This document shows, in pieces, positions 39,625 through 48,899 of a stretch of DNA of 64,000 bases. Within the stretch, counting starts at the first letter, position 1. Each line of letters begins with the position of its first letter. The translations under genes were made by a program, and so were the position numbers. Source of the stretch: Flavobacteriaceae bacterium (GTDB lineage Bacteria; Bacteroidota; Bacteroidia; Flavobacteriales; Flavobacteriaceae); the NCBI GenBank assembly GCA_026709415.1, contig JAPOSZ010000030.1, forward strand, positions 235,539-299,538. Reading direction: 5' to 3'. The notes under the pieces were generated by a model. The model saw only the letters and a list, made by a program, of their open reading frames with translations, made no database searches and had not been told where the DNA came from.

Positions 39625-41823
39625 ATGAAAAAGCTTAATGTGCATTTGGAAAACTGCTACGGAATTGGAAAGATGAATGCCGAATTCGATTTCTCAAAAA
39701 AGTCTGCTTATGTAATTTATGCGTCTAACGGCACAATGAAATCTTCATTTGCCAAAACCTTCAAAGACCATAGTAAAGATTTGAATCCTCAAGATGAGAT
39801 ATATCAAGATCGAATACCATTTAAGAATATTACTTATGATAATAAACCTATAGAATCAAATAGTGTTTTTGTTATAGAATCTTACGATCAGTTTTTTATG
39901 TCCAAAACAGGAATTTCAACATTACTTGTTAACGATGAATTAAGGTCTGAATATGGTAGAATTTTAATATCTGTAGAAGAAAAGGTTTCGGAACTTTTGA
40001 GTTTACTTAATCAAACTTCTGGGTTGAAACAGGTAGATTTAAAAAAAATCATTTCAAATACTTTCACTAAAAAAGACAATAAGCTTTTCCGTGCGTTTGA
40101 ATGTATTCAAAATCAAATAATTGATAATTCAATAGACGTATCTTTAGCTGAGTTCAAGTTTGAATCATTGTTTAATGAAAAAATCAATAAACTACTTGAG
40201 AGTGAAGAAGTTCAAGATAAATTAAAAGATTACACAATTGAGTATGAAAGACTTCAAGATGAGTGTAGTTTTCTTAAGAAAGGTGAGTTTAATCATTATC
40301 AGGTAAACGAGATAGCGAAACAGTTAGAAAATCATCATTTCTTTAGGGCAGGCCATAAAATTATATTCAATTTAAAAGATGCGGAAAACAAGGTTTTTGA
40401 AACCGAAAATGAATTAAAGGACTTTATCAATAAAGAGATTTCAGCCATTTTTGGAGATAAAAAACTTAAACTTATTTTCGAGAAAATAGATAAACTGTTA
40501 AAGAATAAAGAATTGAGAGAATTTAGGGATATTTTAAGAGATAATCAAGATTTGCTACTTAAAATAAAGCACCGAGAAACTTTGAAGAGAAATTTGTTGG
40601 TGTCTTATATTATGAAACACAGAAACTGTTTTGAGGATTTAATGAAAGCGTATAACGATAAAAAAATGAGAATAGATGAGATTACTCAAATAGCATTAGG
40701 ACAAAAAACAAAATGGCAGGAATCAGTTGATGTTTTCAATCAAAGATTTTCGGTACCGTTTAAAATAAGTGTAGAAAACTCTACTAATGTAATTCTTGAA
40801 GGTGTAACTCCAAATCTTCGATTTGAATATGAAGATTATACAGGGACAAAGAAACTAGTAGAACGGAGCAATCTTTTAAATATCCTTAGCCATGGGGAGA
40901 AAAGAGCTCTTTACTTGTTAAATATAATTTTTGAAGTTCTAGCGAAAAAGCAAGAAGGTAAACCAGTTTTGTTTATAGTGGATGACATTGCAGATTCTTT
41001 TGATTATAAAAATAAATATGCTATTGTTGAATATTTGAATGATATTTTTGAAACTAAAGGGTTTCATCAAATTATTTTGACTCATAACTACGATTTTTAT
41101 AGGACTATTCGGAGTAGGTTAAGGCTCTTTGAGACAAGTTTTATTGTAACAAAGTCCAAAGGAAATGTATTTTTAAAAAAAGATGAAATCTATCATACTC
41201 CATTCAATAAATGGAAGAATTCATTGTTAAGTGGAACTAACGATGAAAAAATATTTTCATTAATTGCGTTAATACCATTTGTAAGGAATCTTGCCGATTA
41301 TTGTGGAAAAAATGAGACGTCCGAGAAATTAGCGAAAGTTCTCCATTACAATTCAGAGTTGTACAATATTAAAGTTAAGGATTTATTGTGCGATTATTCT
41401 AAAGTTTTGAATTTGAAGTGTTTAACAATTGATAACCTTCGTGAAGAATGGGTCATTGATTTAATATACAATGCAGCAGATAAAATGGTAAACAGACCCC
41501 AGTCTCCATTAGAGTTAAATAAAAATATTATTCTATCCATTGCTATTCGTCTTAAAACCGAAGAGTATATAATAGACAAAATCGGTAAAGACCATATAGA
41601 TTTGAAGAGTATTAATCGCAATCAAACTGGCATTTTGATTAAACGGTTTAATGACTTCATTAACGAAAACAATATGGATAATCAAAACTTAAATTTGATA
41701 AACCGTGTAAAGATAATGACACCAGAAAATATCCATATTAATTCGTTTATGTATGAACCCTTAATGGATCTGTCGCTAGAAAATTTATGTAATTTATACA
41801 AGGGAATCGATTGTCTTGAATGA
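39625..41823 (+). CDS. SMC-like / AAA_13-type ATPase, probable defence protein
   Basis: 732 residues. A variant P-loop VIYASNGTMKSSFAKTF (about 31-47) carries Met where a Gly normally precedes the Lys. A coiled-coil middle follows, then the signature-like ILSHGEKRALYLLNIIFEVL (about 415) and Walker B VLFIVDDIADSFDYKNKYAI (about 449) with a following ILTHNYDFYRT. This is the layout of AAA_13 and RloC/PrrC-like or RecF-like ATPases, often found in phage-defence loci. No nuclease motif is recognised. It lies 50 bases upstream of a broken methyltransferase and may have formed a system with it. Confidence 0.7.
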   Translation: MKKLNVHLENCYGIGKMNAEFDFSKKSAYVIYASNGTMKSSFAKTFKDHSKDLNPQDEIYQDRIPFKNITYDNKPIESNSVFVIESYDQFFMSKTGISTLLVNDELRSEYGRILISVEEKVSELLSLLNQTSGLKQVDLKKIISNTFTKKDNKLFRAFECIQNQIIDNSIDVSLAEFKFESLFNEKINKLLESEEVQDKLKDYTIEYERLQDECSFLKKGEFNHYQVNEIAKQLENHHFFRAGHKIIFNLKDAENKVFETENELKDFINKEISAIFGDKKLKLIFEKIDKLLKNKELREFRDILRDNQDLLLKIKHRETLKRNLLVSYIMKHRNCFEDLMKAYNDKKMRIDEITQIALGQKTKWQESVDVFNQRFSVPFKISVENSTNVILEGVTPNLRFEYEDYTGTKKLVERSNLLNILSHGEKRALYLLNIIFEVLAKKQEGKPVLFIVDDIADSFDYKNKYAIVEYLNDIFETKGFHQIILTHNYDFYRTIRSRLRLFETSFIVTKSKGNVFLKKDEIYHTPFNKWKNSLLSGTNDEKIFSLIALIPFVRNLADYCGKNETSEKLAKVLHYNSELYNIKVKDLLCDYSKVLNLKCLTIDNLREEWVIDLIYNAADKMVNRPQSPLELNKNIILSIAIRLKTEEYIIDKIGKDHIDLKSINRNQTGILIKRFNDFINENNMDNQNLNLINRVKIMTPENIHINSFMYEPLMDLSLENLCNLYKGIDCLE

Positions 41824-41876
41824 TACATCTTTAGATAGACAATGCAACGTAATCTAATGTAGCTCAAGTTTATGTA

Positions 41877-43200
41877 ATGAATTTAGAAAAAAGAACGATT
41901 TATTGTCGAGATAATATTGATGTTTTGCTTGCCATTGATACTGAGACTGTTGATATGATTTATTTGGATCCACCGTTCAACAAAAACAAATCATTCACGG
42001 CGTCTCTTGGCTCGACGGATTCAGGAGCTTCGTTTAAAGATATTTTTTATCGAGAAGATTATAAAGAGGAATGGAAAGAAGAATTTAAAACATCGCATAG
42101 AGAATTATATGACTTTTTATCGACGATGCCATTTTATGCAAAAGACAGTGATGTGGCTTGTATCGCATATATGGCCAAAAGAGTCATTGAATGCCATCGT
42201 ATTTTAAAACCAACAGAGAGTTTTTTCTATCATTGTGATGATACCATGCAACATGACATTAAAGTAATGCTTGATATCATTTTTGGAAGAGAACATTTGA
42301 TCAATGAAATCAATTGGCGTCGATATCAATCAAAATCTTTGAAAACAAATCGATTTAGTAGGATCTCTGATGCTATTTTGTACTATCAAAAATCAAAAAG
42401 TTCAGTTCCAATTCTATGTTTTTAAAATCAACAGAAGATATCGAATCGAAGTTTCCATATGTGGAAGAAAATATAGGAAGACGCTACCAAACAGTTGCTT
42501 TAGAATAGAGTAGCAATTATCGATTTAAAGGTGAGAAGAGGGTTGTTCATGGACAAGTATTTCAAACAAATCTTGGTTGGCGATGGAGTCAAAAAACATT
42601 CGATGAAAGAATTAGTGAAAATCCCAACATCATTTATGACACTAGGGGAGGAAAAATAAGATATAAATTTTATGCTGATCAATGGAAAGGGAAACCATTA
42701 ACGGATGTGTGGATCAATATTCCGACATCGAAAATGTCAAAAAAAGAAAAGCAAGGTTATCCAACTCAGAAATCGCTTGTTTTATTGGAAAGATTAATTG
42801 AAAATACCACAAATCCAGGTGATTTAATATTGAACCCTTTTTATGGATGCGCAACTACTTGTGTTGCTGCTGAAAAATTGGATCGAAAATGGGTTGGAAT
42901 AGATATTTCTCATTTGGCATATCGTTTAGTTGAAGAACGTTTGGTTAAAGAGGTTCAGGGTTATTCTCAAGAGACCAAACAACAAGATATGTTTGGTTCT
43001 CAAAAGAAGCTTTATTTCAAAACCGAACTTCCAATAAGAAGTAAAGATGAGGTGAAATTATCCAAATGGGGTTATGTTATTTCAAATTCAAAACACCCCA
43101 ATGAATACAAAGTGGGTATAACATCGAATTATAAAAAGCGTTTAAGAGGCTACCAAACATTGGATTCTTCAAGGGCATATAGACTTGAAACCACGAGAAG
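41877..43200 (+). pseudogene. DNA methyltransferase (beta-class) with GIY-YIG-like tail, broken
   Basis: The first frame (41877-42425) has the catalytic DPPF motif (MIYLDPPFNKNKSF, about residue 29) and TESFFYHCDDTMQHDIKVML. A frame change near 42418 continues with STEDIESKFPYVEENIGRRY, a TAG at about 42507, then WINIPTSKMSKKEKQGYPTQ KS and the SAM motif LNPFYGCATTCVAAEKLDRK. The tail KWGYVISNSKHPNEYKVGIT resembles the start of a GIY-YIG/T5orf172 nuclease domain. It ends abruptly where AAA-family DNA begins at 43184. Three lesions make it inactive. Confidence 0.72.
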
Positions 43201-43556
43201 CTCTTAGCGAGAAAACATTAAAACAAGTTTTGGACTATGGAAATCATTTGAAGGATTTGTATTACAAACAACAATGTGACCATATCAGTTATAGTTGTCG
43301 ACAAAATATCGCTGATGCTCTCGAAACATTACCACCTTTTTTTGATCTAGAGATGATCATCGAAAAATTCGCTGGTTCCTTATCCATCAATCGTTCTGAA
43401 AAACTTTATGAATCCATCCTTTCCAGAGGTATCATCCATCTCAATGATGATGGTTTGTGTTCGGTTCCGATTCCTTCATTGAAAACTTTTTTAAGCCAGA
43501 ACTATGGTCAAAAAAAGGATTTGACAAAATCCAACGAGTTACCAAGAAAGTACTGA
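43183..43556 (+). pseudogene. C-terminal fragment of an AAA ATPase paralogue
   Basis: About 123 residues match the last quarter of the AAA gene that follows: LSEKTLKQVLDYGNHLKDLY, then weaker similarity through ILSRGIIHLNDDGLCSVPIP to the end. No P-loop remains. Its first 81 bases are nearly identical to 44361-44441, whereas the rest diverges, so the fragment looks like a recombination or gene-conversion product between family members joined to the methyltransferase gene. Confidence 0.7.
43184..43264 (+). repeat. 81-bp direct repeat, copy 1
   Basis: 79 of 81 bases match 44361-44441 by my alignment. It covers the codons for the LSEKTLKQVLDYGNHLKDLY stretch in both AAA-family sequences and starts exactly where methyltransferase homology stops. 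Confidence 0.8.
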
Positions 43557-43599
43557 ATTATCGCTACTTTGTGCCATCTTTGAAACAAAACCTTTGATG

Positions 43600-44745
43600 A
43601 TGTTATCGAAAAATATCTTAGAACGTGGCCCGGCTAAGTATTTTCATGGGCGAGACAAAGAACGCCACATTTTTAAGAGTTTATTGCATGAGACGATTCA
43701 TCGAGGTATGGGAAGTAGTTTCTTGATTCAAGGAGCACCAGGTGTTGGTAAAACGGCTTTAATTGATCAATGTTGTCGATTAGCCCAAGAAGAAAAATGG
43801 CATATTGTTCGACTGAATCTTCGATCCTTATATGATGAAGAAGAATTCTATCGGCGATTAACCAAAAATAAAAGCCGACATCAAGTGAAAAAGCGTTATG
43901 GTGTTGATTTGCATTTGTTCAAAGCGGATATCGAATCACAACGAAGCAAAGCTTTTGATTATCTGAATGAGCGTATTATTCAATCCCAGCCGACATTACT
44001 TTATTTGGATGAAGCACAAACCTTAGGAACCATGGTCTCCGCAGAACAAAAAAACCGAGTGACTGATTTTTTGAATACCTATCACAATTTAGAATCCAAA
44101 AAAGGCTTTATTCTTTTGATCGGAGGATTGAGTATGACCAAAGAAATCCTTCGAGATGTTGGCATTTCAAGATGGAATCGACTTTGTTTTCACCGATTAG
44201 GAAGGCTGGAAGCCGAAGCAGAACGACAAATCCTTGATGATTGGCTTCAAAAAGAAATCAAAACACCCAGCGACACGAAACGATGGCTGAATGCCATCAC
44301 CAAGCAGACTGATGGCTGGCCGAGTCATATCGAAGCTTATTGTCACGCTCTATCGGAGTACTTGAAACCACAAGAAACTCTTAGCGAGAAAACATTAAAA
44401 CAAGTTTTGGACTATGGAAATCATTTGAAGGATTTGTATTATGACCAACGTTATGATGGTATTCCGTATGAATATCGGCAACTTGTCGTGCAGTCTCTGG
44501 AATCATTAAACACCACCTTTTTGAAAAAAGACATCATCGCTTCTTTTGCAACATCCTTATCCGAAAAAAAAGCAGAAGAGTTATACGATATCATTGAGGC
44601 TAAAGGCATTATCGATATGAACAGTCATGGTTTGTGCGGGGTTCCGATTCCATCCTTGCGACATCACCTCATCGAAACTTATGGAAAAAAGACGATGACT
44701 TCGGTATCCAAGAAACCACCGAGACAACCTTCAACTTTTGATTGA
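43600..44745 (+). CDS. AAA ATPase, paralogue 3 of a local family
   Basis: About 381 residues. The start at 43600 (or 43597) is chosen over the TTG at 43594 to align MLSKNILERGPAKYFHGRDK with the other two copies. P-loop IQGAPGVGKTALIDQC, Walker B TLLYLDEAQTLG, a LLIGGLSMTKEILRDVGISR segment, and the C-terminal motif GVPIPSLRHHLIETYG. It converges with the unknown cluster on its right, overlapping that cluster's last gene by 15 bases. Role unknown; see the copies at 14920 and 16327. Confidence 0.78.
   Translation: MLSKNILERGPAKYFHGRDKERHIFKSLLHETIHRGMGSSFLIQGAPGVGKTALIDQCCRLAQEEKWHIVRLNLRSLYDEEEFYRRLTKNKSRHQVKKRYGVDLHLFKADIESQRSKAFDYLNERIIQSQPTLLYLDEAQTLGTMVSAEQKNRVTDFLNTYHNLESKKGFILLIGGLSMTKEILRDVGISRWNRLCFHRLGRLEAEAERQILDDWLQKEIKTPSDTKRWLNAITKQTDGWPSHIEAYCHALSEYLKPQETLSEKTLKQVLDYGNHLKDLYYDQRYDGIPYEYRQLVVQSLESLNTTFLKKDIIASFATSLSEKKAEELYDIIEAKGIIDMNSHGLCGVPIPSLRHHLIETYGKKTMTSVSKKPPRQPSTFD
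44361..44441 (+). repeat. 81-bp direct repeat, copy 2
   Basis: Second copy, inside the intact AAA gene. The 1.18-kb spacing makes deletion or conversion between the copies possible. Confidence 0.8.
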
Positions 44746-44943
44746 AACGATCCGAGAGGTGGATTCTTCCACTTGGGAGGCTTTCCAAAAATCTATTTTT
44801 TCTAATCTTTTCTGACGCACGTGCGGTAAGTGAATCCGATGATCATTCATCGACGTGACGATAGCTAACTCTTTTTCAAAAGTTTCTCTTTTCCTGAGCC
44901 ATCGTCTTTTCTTCCAATAGCCCAACAAAACTTCGGGCATCAT
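44731..44943 (-). CDS. Hypothetical protein, fourth gene of a coupled cluster
   Basis: 70 residues from MMPEVLLGYWKKRRWLRKRE, very basic, no domain recognised. ATG 44943 overlaps the previous stop (ATGA), which decides this start over the earlier ATG at 44985. Its end overlaps the convergent AAA gene by 15 bases. Confidence 0.5.
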   Translation of the reverse strand: MMPEVLLGYWKKRRWLRKRETFEKELAIVTSMNDHRIHLPHVRQKRLEKIDFWKASQVEESTSRIVSIKS

Positions 44944-45539
44944 CGGTGGTGGGATGTCTGAGTTTCCTCTTTTTGGAGAGACCACCCTTCTTTTTCGATG
45001 GTCTGTCGGGTTTGTCGATTGATTTGAGGAATGATTTTCTCAATGGCTTTTTGGCTTAATTCAATCAAATAAGAAGGTAATAAAGCATCGCTCAGCCGAT
45101 GACGATAGTATTTGAGATCATTGAATTCTTTGGACAGATGATGATAGGTGTTGCTATGACCATGAAGACAATCGAAAGTGGTTTGGATTTCTGACCAATC
45201 CAACAAATGAATGCGTTGATTGTTATCCCATAGATCATCGATATGCTCTCCCAAGACACCCACTGCTTTTTGAAGAGCTGGCTTATGTCCTACAAAATCC
45301 ATCAAATCCTTTTGAAAAACTTTTAAAAAAGTAGGATTAATCGAAAAACAATGTTTGTTCCGTTGATGATTAAACACCATATCCCCATGACAAGCCACAT
45401 GCAATCCCACATCCTGAGCATTCATATGCGGAACAGCACGTAAACGATTGAGGTAATCCAAGTAATAGACTTGATAATGGCTTGTCGCCCATTTTCGCTC
45501 CTGGTCTTGTTGGAGCTTTTCAAAGGCATAAGTCGACAT
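44940..45539 (-). CDS. Hypothetical protein, third gene of a coupled cluster
   Basis: 199 residues from MSTYAFEKLQQDQERKWATS. ATG 45539 shares its A with the preceding TGA (TGATG), so this start is preferred over 45569. Mostly helical, rich in His and Gln, no signal peptide, membrane segment or known motif. The overlap chain on both sides indicates one operon with a shared function. Confidence 0.6.
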   Translation of the reverse strand: MSTYAFEKLQQDQERKWATSHYQVYYLDYLNRLRAVPHMNAQDVGLHVACHGDMVFNHQRNKHCFSINPTFLKVFQKDLMDFVGHKPALQKAVGVLGEHIDDLWDNNQRIHLLDWSEIQTTFDCLHGHSNTYHHLSKEFNDLKYYRHRLSDALLPSYLIELSQKAIEKIIPQINRQTRQTIEKEGWSLQKEETQTSHHR

Positions 45540-45988
45540 CACTCCACTCGATAGGTGATGGGTAAACAAGTTCCCATCTGATGATAATTGATTTTAGCTC
45601 GGCTGACCAGATGATTCAAGCGAGTTCCAAAACGAAGAGCTTTCTTTTCTTGGCTTTCGACACTCAGCTTTCGCCAAAGATGTTGTAATTGCTGACAAGC
45701 CGAAGTTTCCTGAGTGAGATAGCGTTCTTTATCAAATCGTTTGTACAGATAATCATTATTCTGCCAAATGCGATATTCTTCTTTCGTGGTGAATAAGGTT
45801 AATCCTTTGGGTTTGGTGATCAAGAGAGCATGAAAAGGTTCTTGGCCTGTCAATAAAACAGGCAATGGCTGACCACAGCCACAATCGGCATCATCCTGAG
45901 CGTAGCTCATCGTCATGACCATCATCAAACAACCGATGATCCATAATCGAATCCTTGCTTCATTCCTATTCTGAGTTTTCATCATCAT
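45539..45988 (-). CDS. Exported hypothetical protein, second gene of a coupled cluster
   Basis: About 149 residues from one of three consecutive ATGs at 45988-45980. The N-terminus is a signal peptide (IRLWIIGCLMMVMTMSYAQ) and the mature protein begins with the Cys-rich DDADCGCGQPLPVLL. The first ATG overlaps the upstream stop (ATGA). Exported, probably periplasmic, function unknown. The neighbours are cytoplasmic, which is unusual for such a tightly coupled set. Confidence 0.6.
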   Translation of the reverse strand: MMMKTQNRNEARIRLWIIGCLMMVMTMSYAQDDADCGCGQPLPVLLTGQEPFHALLITKPKGLTLFTTKEEYRIWQNNDYLYKRFDKERYLTQETSACQQLQHLWRKLSVESQEKKALRFGTRLNHLVSRAKINYHQMGTCLPITYRVE

Positions 45989-46197
45989 CGTTGTATTTCG
46001 ATACATCGATTCGATGGGATGGTCGAGGAGTCCAAATGGCCATCGTTTAAGCGTTTCACATGAACAAGCGTCAATGGATTGATGACTTCTTGTTTCCAAT
46101 GTTGCTCGGCTTTTTCAACCGACAGTACTTCATAAGTTTGAATCGTATGAAAATCTTCATACCATCGAACTCGATCCCCGACTTCTAAGTCTTTCAT
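45985..46197 (-). CDS. Small hypothetical protein, first gene of a coupled cluster
   Basis: 70 residues from MKDLEVGDRVRWYEDFHTIQ, a beta-rich pattern like small SH3/KOW-type domains (VGDRVRW). The frame extends to a TTG at 46239, but the ATG at 46197 is more plausible. It ends in the ATGA overlap with the exported gene. Function unknown. Confidence 0.5.
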   Translation of the reverse strand: MKDLEVGDRVRWYEDFHTIQTYEVLSVEKAEQHWKQEVINPLTLVHVKRLNDGHLDSSTIPSNRCIEIQR

Positions 46198-46413
46198 TTT
46201 TTTAAGATCATGATTTAACGGCTTAAGGATTGACTTCAAAGTGCTGGCGGATCGATTTGTTGAATTATAAAAACATATTCACTCACATTTTGAAGCAAAA
46301 CATGAATGGGTTGTAGCAGATTTACGTAAGACAATCAAAGAAATAAAAAACTTTCTAAAACCTTATCTACTAAGGGATGTTTTTTATAGACTCAAGTTTG
46401 TTTATAAGTTGAA

Positions 46414-47304
46414 TCAAAGCAAACTTTCTCCGTGGATGACTTCTGAATTTGGAAGAATTCTTTTATTCAAGTTGCTCAACACATGTTTAGGCCCCACTTC
46501 ATAGAAAACCGATACCCCTCGCTTCCCTATATTTTCAATCGTCTGTTGCCATAACACAGGAGATGTTAACTGTTCAACAAGGTTGGATTTTATTTCATCT
46601 ACAGAATGAGACGGTTTGGAATTGACATTATGATATATTGGATATTCAGGAGTCGAAAATGTTGTGTTCTCCACAGCTTGTGCTAATTCAACTTTGGCTT
46701 CTTCCATCAAAGGAGAATGAAAGGCACCACTAACAGGAAGCAACAAAACTCTTTTGGCGCCCTTTGATTTTAGTTTTTCAGAAGCCTTTTCAATAGCAGA
46801 TGTTTCACCAGTAATCACTATTTGACCTGGTGAATTATAATTAGCAGCTTGAACAGTGCCAGATGTTTCTTGACAAACGGTATCGACAGTTTTGATATCC
46901 AATCCAATGACGGCTGCCATCGATCCAGGATTCCGTTCACATGCTTTTTGCATGGCATTGGCTCTTGTAATGACTAGTTTCAATCCAGACTCAAAACTTA
47001 AAGCACTAGATGCCACTACCGCTGAAAACTCTCCGAGGGAATGTCCAGCAACCATCGAAGGAGATAATTGGTTTCTTATCATTTCAAAAAGAATGACTGA
47101 ATGCAGGTAAATAGATGGTTGGGTCACATCGGTTCGTTTTAAAACTTGAGCATCATCACCAAACATTAATTCGGTAATATCAAAACCTAATATTTCATTG
47201 GCCGTTTCAAAACGTTTTTTGGCTATTTCAAATTGATCGTATAGATTTTTACCCATTCCCGGATACTGAGATCCTTGACCTGGAAATAATAAAGCAGATG
47301 TCAT
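46414..47304 (-). CDS. fabD: Malonyl-CoA-acyl carrier protein transacylase
   Basis: 296 residues, normal for FabD. LFPGQGSQYPGMGKNLYDQF opens the protein, and the active serine lies in MVAGHSLGEFSAVVA (GHSLGE). The catalytic His is in VSGAFHSPLM. It moves malonyl from CoA to ACP for fatty-acid elongation in the cytoplasm. The start overlaps the folA stop by 4 bases, so the two share a transcript. No lesions. Confidence 0.94.
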   Translation of the reverse strand: MTSALLFPGQGSQYPGMGKNLYDQFEIAKKRFETANEILGFDITELMFGDDAQVLKRTDVTQPSIYLHSVILFEMIRNQLSPSMVAGHSLGEFSAVVASSALSFESGLKLVITRANAMQKACERNPGSMAAVIGLDIKTVDTVCQETSGTVQAANYNSPGQIVITGETSAIEKASEKLKSKGAKRVLLLPVSGAFHSPLMEEAKVELAQAVENTTFSTPEYPIYHNVNSKPSHSVDEIKSNLVEQLTSPVLWQQTIENIGKRGVSVFYEVGPKHVLSNLNKRILPNSEVIHGESLL

Positions 47305-47801
47305 ATTCTTTGGTATGTTTTATAGGTAAATTCAAACGCATGTTTTTCATCAATTGGATGTTCGATTTGGCTGGTAACTTTCCATTGGTTATCATCAATG
47401 GCCGGGAAAAAAGTGTCGGCCTTTTCAAATCGATGATGGATATGCGTCAATTCCATATGGGTGGCGATATCCATAAAAAGAGCATAAATAAAACTCCCCC
47501 CAATAATGTATGCTTTTTCAGAACCTTTGGTTTCTTTTATAGCCGAATCAATATCGTTCACAAAAACGAGATCTTTTGTGCTATGCTGTGGTTCTTTACG
47601 AGACATGACAATATGTTTTCTTCCTGGTAACAATCCCTTCATGGACTCATATGTTTTTCTACCCATAATCATAGGAAATCCATAGGTTAACTGTTTAAAT
47701 CGTTTCATGTCATTTGGTAAACGCCATGGCAGGGTATTATTAACTCCAATTGCATGATTTTCGGCCAAAGCAGAAATGATAATCAATGGTTTTTGCTTCA
47801 T
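47301..47801 (-). CDS. folA: Dihydrofolate reductase
   Basis: 166 residues. Motifs are IGVNNTLPWRLPNDMKRFKQ (Met20-loop region with the acidic residue that protonates the pterin), MGRKTYESM (NADPH binding) and YIIGGSFIYALFM. It reduces dihydrofolate to tetrahydrofolate, recycling the product made by thymidylate synthase, whose gene thyA lies 1.1 kb away. ATGA overlap with fabD. Confidence 0.95.
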   Translation of the reverse strand: MKQKPLIIISALAENHAIGVNNTLPWRLPNDMKRFKQLTYGFPMIMGRKTYESMKGLLPGRKHIVMSRKEPQHSTKDLVFVNDIDSAIKETKGSEKAYIIGGSFIYALFMDIATHMELTHIHHRFEKADTFFPAIDDNQWKVTSQIEHPIDEKHAFEFTYKTYQRI

Positions 47802-47853
47802 CTATGACCTATTTAAATAATTAATTTTGGTGACAATTTACAAATTCAAATAG

Positions 47854-48897
47854 TTGTTTCGAAAAGAATTTCCCATCACCAAAAACCACGCTTATTTCAA
47901 TACAGCTTATGTTGGTTTGATGTCTCGAAGTTTAATCAAATATCGTTCTCAATACGATCATCAACTGTTCAAATCGATATGGGATTACAAATCAAAAAGT
48001 GATACACTACTTTCTGAAACTAGAAAGTTGGCCTCACAATTGATTGGTTCAGATAATGACAAAACCTTGATAACGAATAGTTTGTCTTCTGGTATTCGAT
48101 TTGCTTTGGATTGCCTTAGTCAACAATCTAAAGTATTGATATTAGAAGATGATTATCCATCATTGACAAAAGCCGTTGATGAAAGGAATTTTCAAATAAC
48201 CAAAATGCCAATAACGCATGATCTGGAACAAAAAATGGTTCAAGAGATCGGAAAACGAAAGATAGATGTTTTACTCTTAAGTGTTGTTCAATACATCAGT
48301 GGTTTAAAAGTTGATTTTGAACACTTAAAAAAGATCAAACAAGAACATCCTAATTTACTAATCCTAGGAGATGCCACTCAATTCGTCGGAACCGAATTAT
48401 TTGAAATGAATGATTCTCCTTTTGATGTCGTGGCATTGAGTTCCTACAAATGGCTATTGGCAGGATTTGGAAGTGGGATTTTATGTTTTTCTGACCATTT
48501 CCTGAAAAAAACCAACACCTCTTTAAGGGAGTTAGAATCAAAAGTTCAGGTGGGACATGTCAATTTAGGAGCCGTATCCAGTTTAAAATTCGCTATAGAA
48601 AAACTTTTTGAGTGGGATTATGAAAAGTTAATGGATAAAAAAAATCAGGTTTGTCAGTATTTGAAACACAAACTTTCTGAATTGGAATTGCTTGATGAAA
48701 TGGGACAAAAGAGAAAAAACCACAGCAGTATTTTTAATTTGAAACTAGATCCATTATTCCACAAGAAACTCAAAGAAAAAGGAATACAGACATCATTAAG
48801 GGGAAATGGCATTAGAGTATCGGTACATTTTTACAATACTCCAAAAGATGTTGATTTATTGATGAAGACAATACAAAGAGCTCGATTGACAGTATAG
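47854..48897 (+). CDS. Class V aminotransferase-like PLP enzyme
   Basis: About 347 residues. FNTAYVGLMSRS at the N-terminus, GDATQFVGTELF holding the PLP-binding Asp, and the Schiff-base lysine in ALSSYKWLLAGFGSGI place it in the cysteine-desulfurase/kynureninase-like fold. The length and the absence of a catalytic Cys loop I can recognise make a selenocysteine-lyase or IscS role unproven. It therefore cannot be assumed to be the missing DndA. It starts at TTG 47854 and is divergent from folA. Confidence 0.75.
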   Translation: MFRKEFPITKNHAYFNTAYVGLMSRSLIKYRSQYDHQLFKSIWDYKSKSDTLLSETRKLASQLIGSDNDKTLITNSLSSGIRFALDCLSQQSKVLILEDDYPSLTKAVDERNFQITKMPITHDLEQKMVQEIGKRKIDVLLLSVVQYISGLKVDFEHLKKIKQEHPNLLILGDATQFVGTELFEMNDSPFDVVALSSYKWLLAGFGSGILCFSDHFLKKTNTSLRELESKVQVGHVNLGAVSSLKFAIEKLFEWDYEKLMDKKNQVCQYLKHKLSELELLDEMGQKRKNHSSIFNLKLDPLFHKKLKEKGIQTSLRGNGIRVSVHFYNTPKDVDLLMKTIQRARLTV

Positions 48898-48899
48898 AT

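Noticed and set aside
43184..44441. The two 81-bp copies as a CRISPR or satellite repeat
   Set aside because: Only two copies, both inside homologous coding sequence of the same gene family.
47854..48897. Calling the class V PLP enzyme DndA or IscS
   Set aside because: It is in the right fold, but it is 12 kb from dndC, next to folate and fatty-acid genes, and I see no convincing catalytic cysteine loop.
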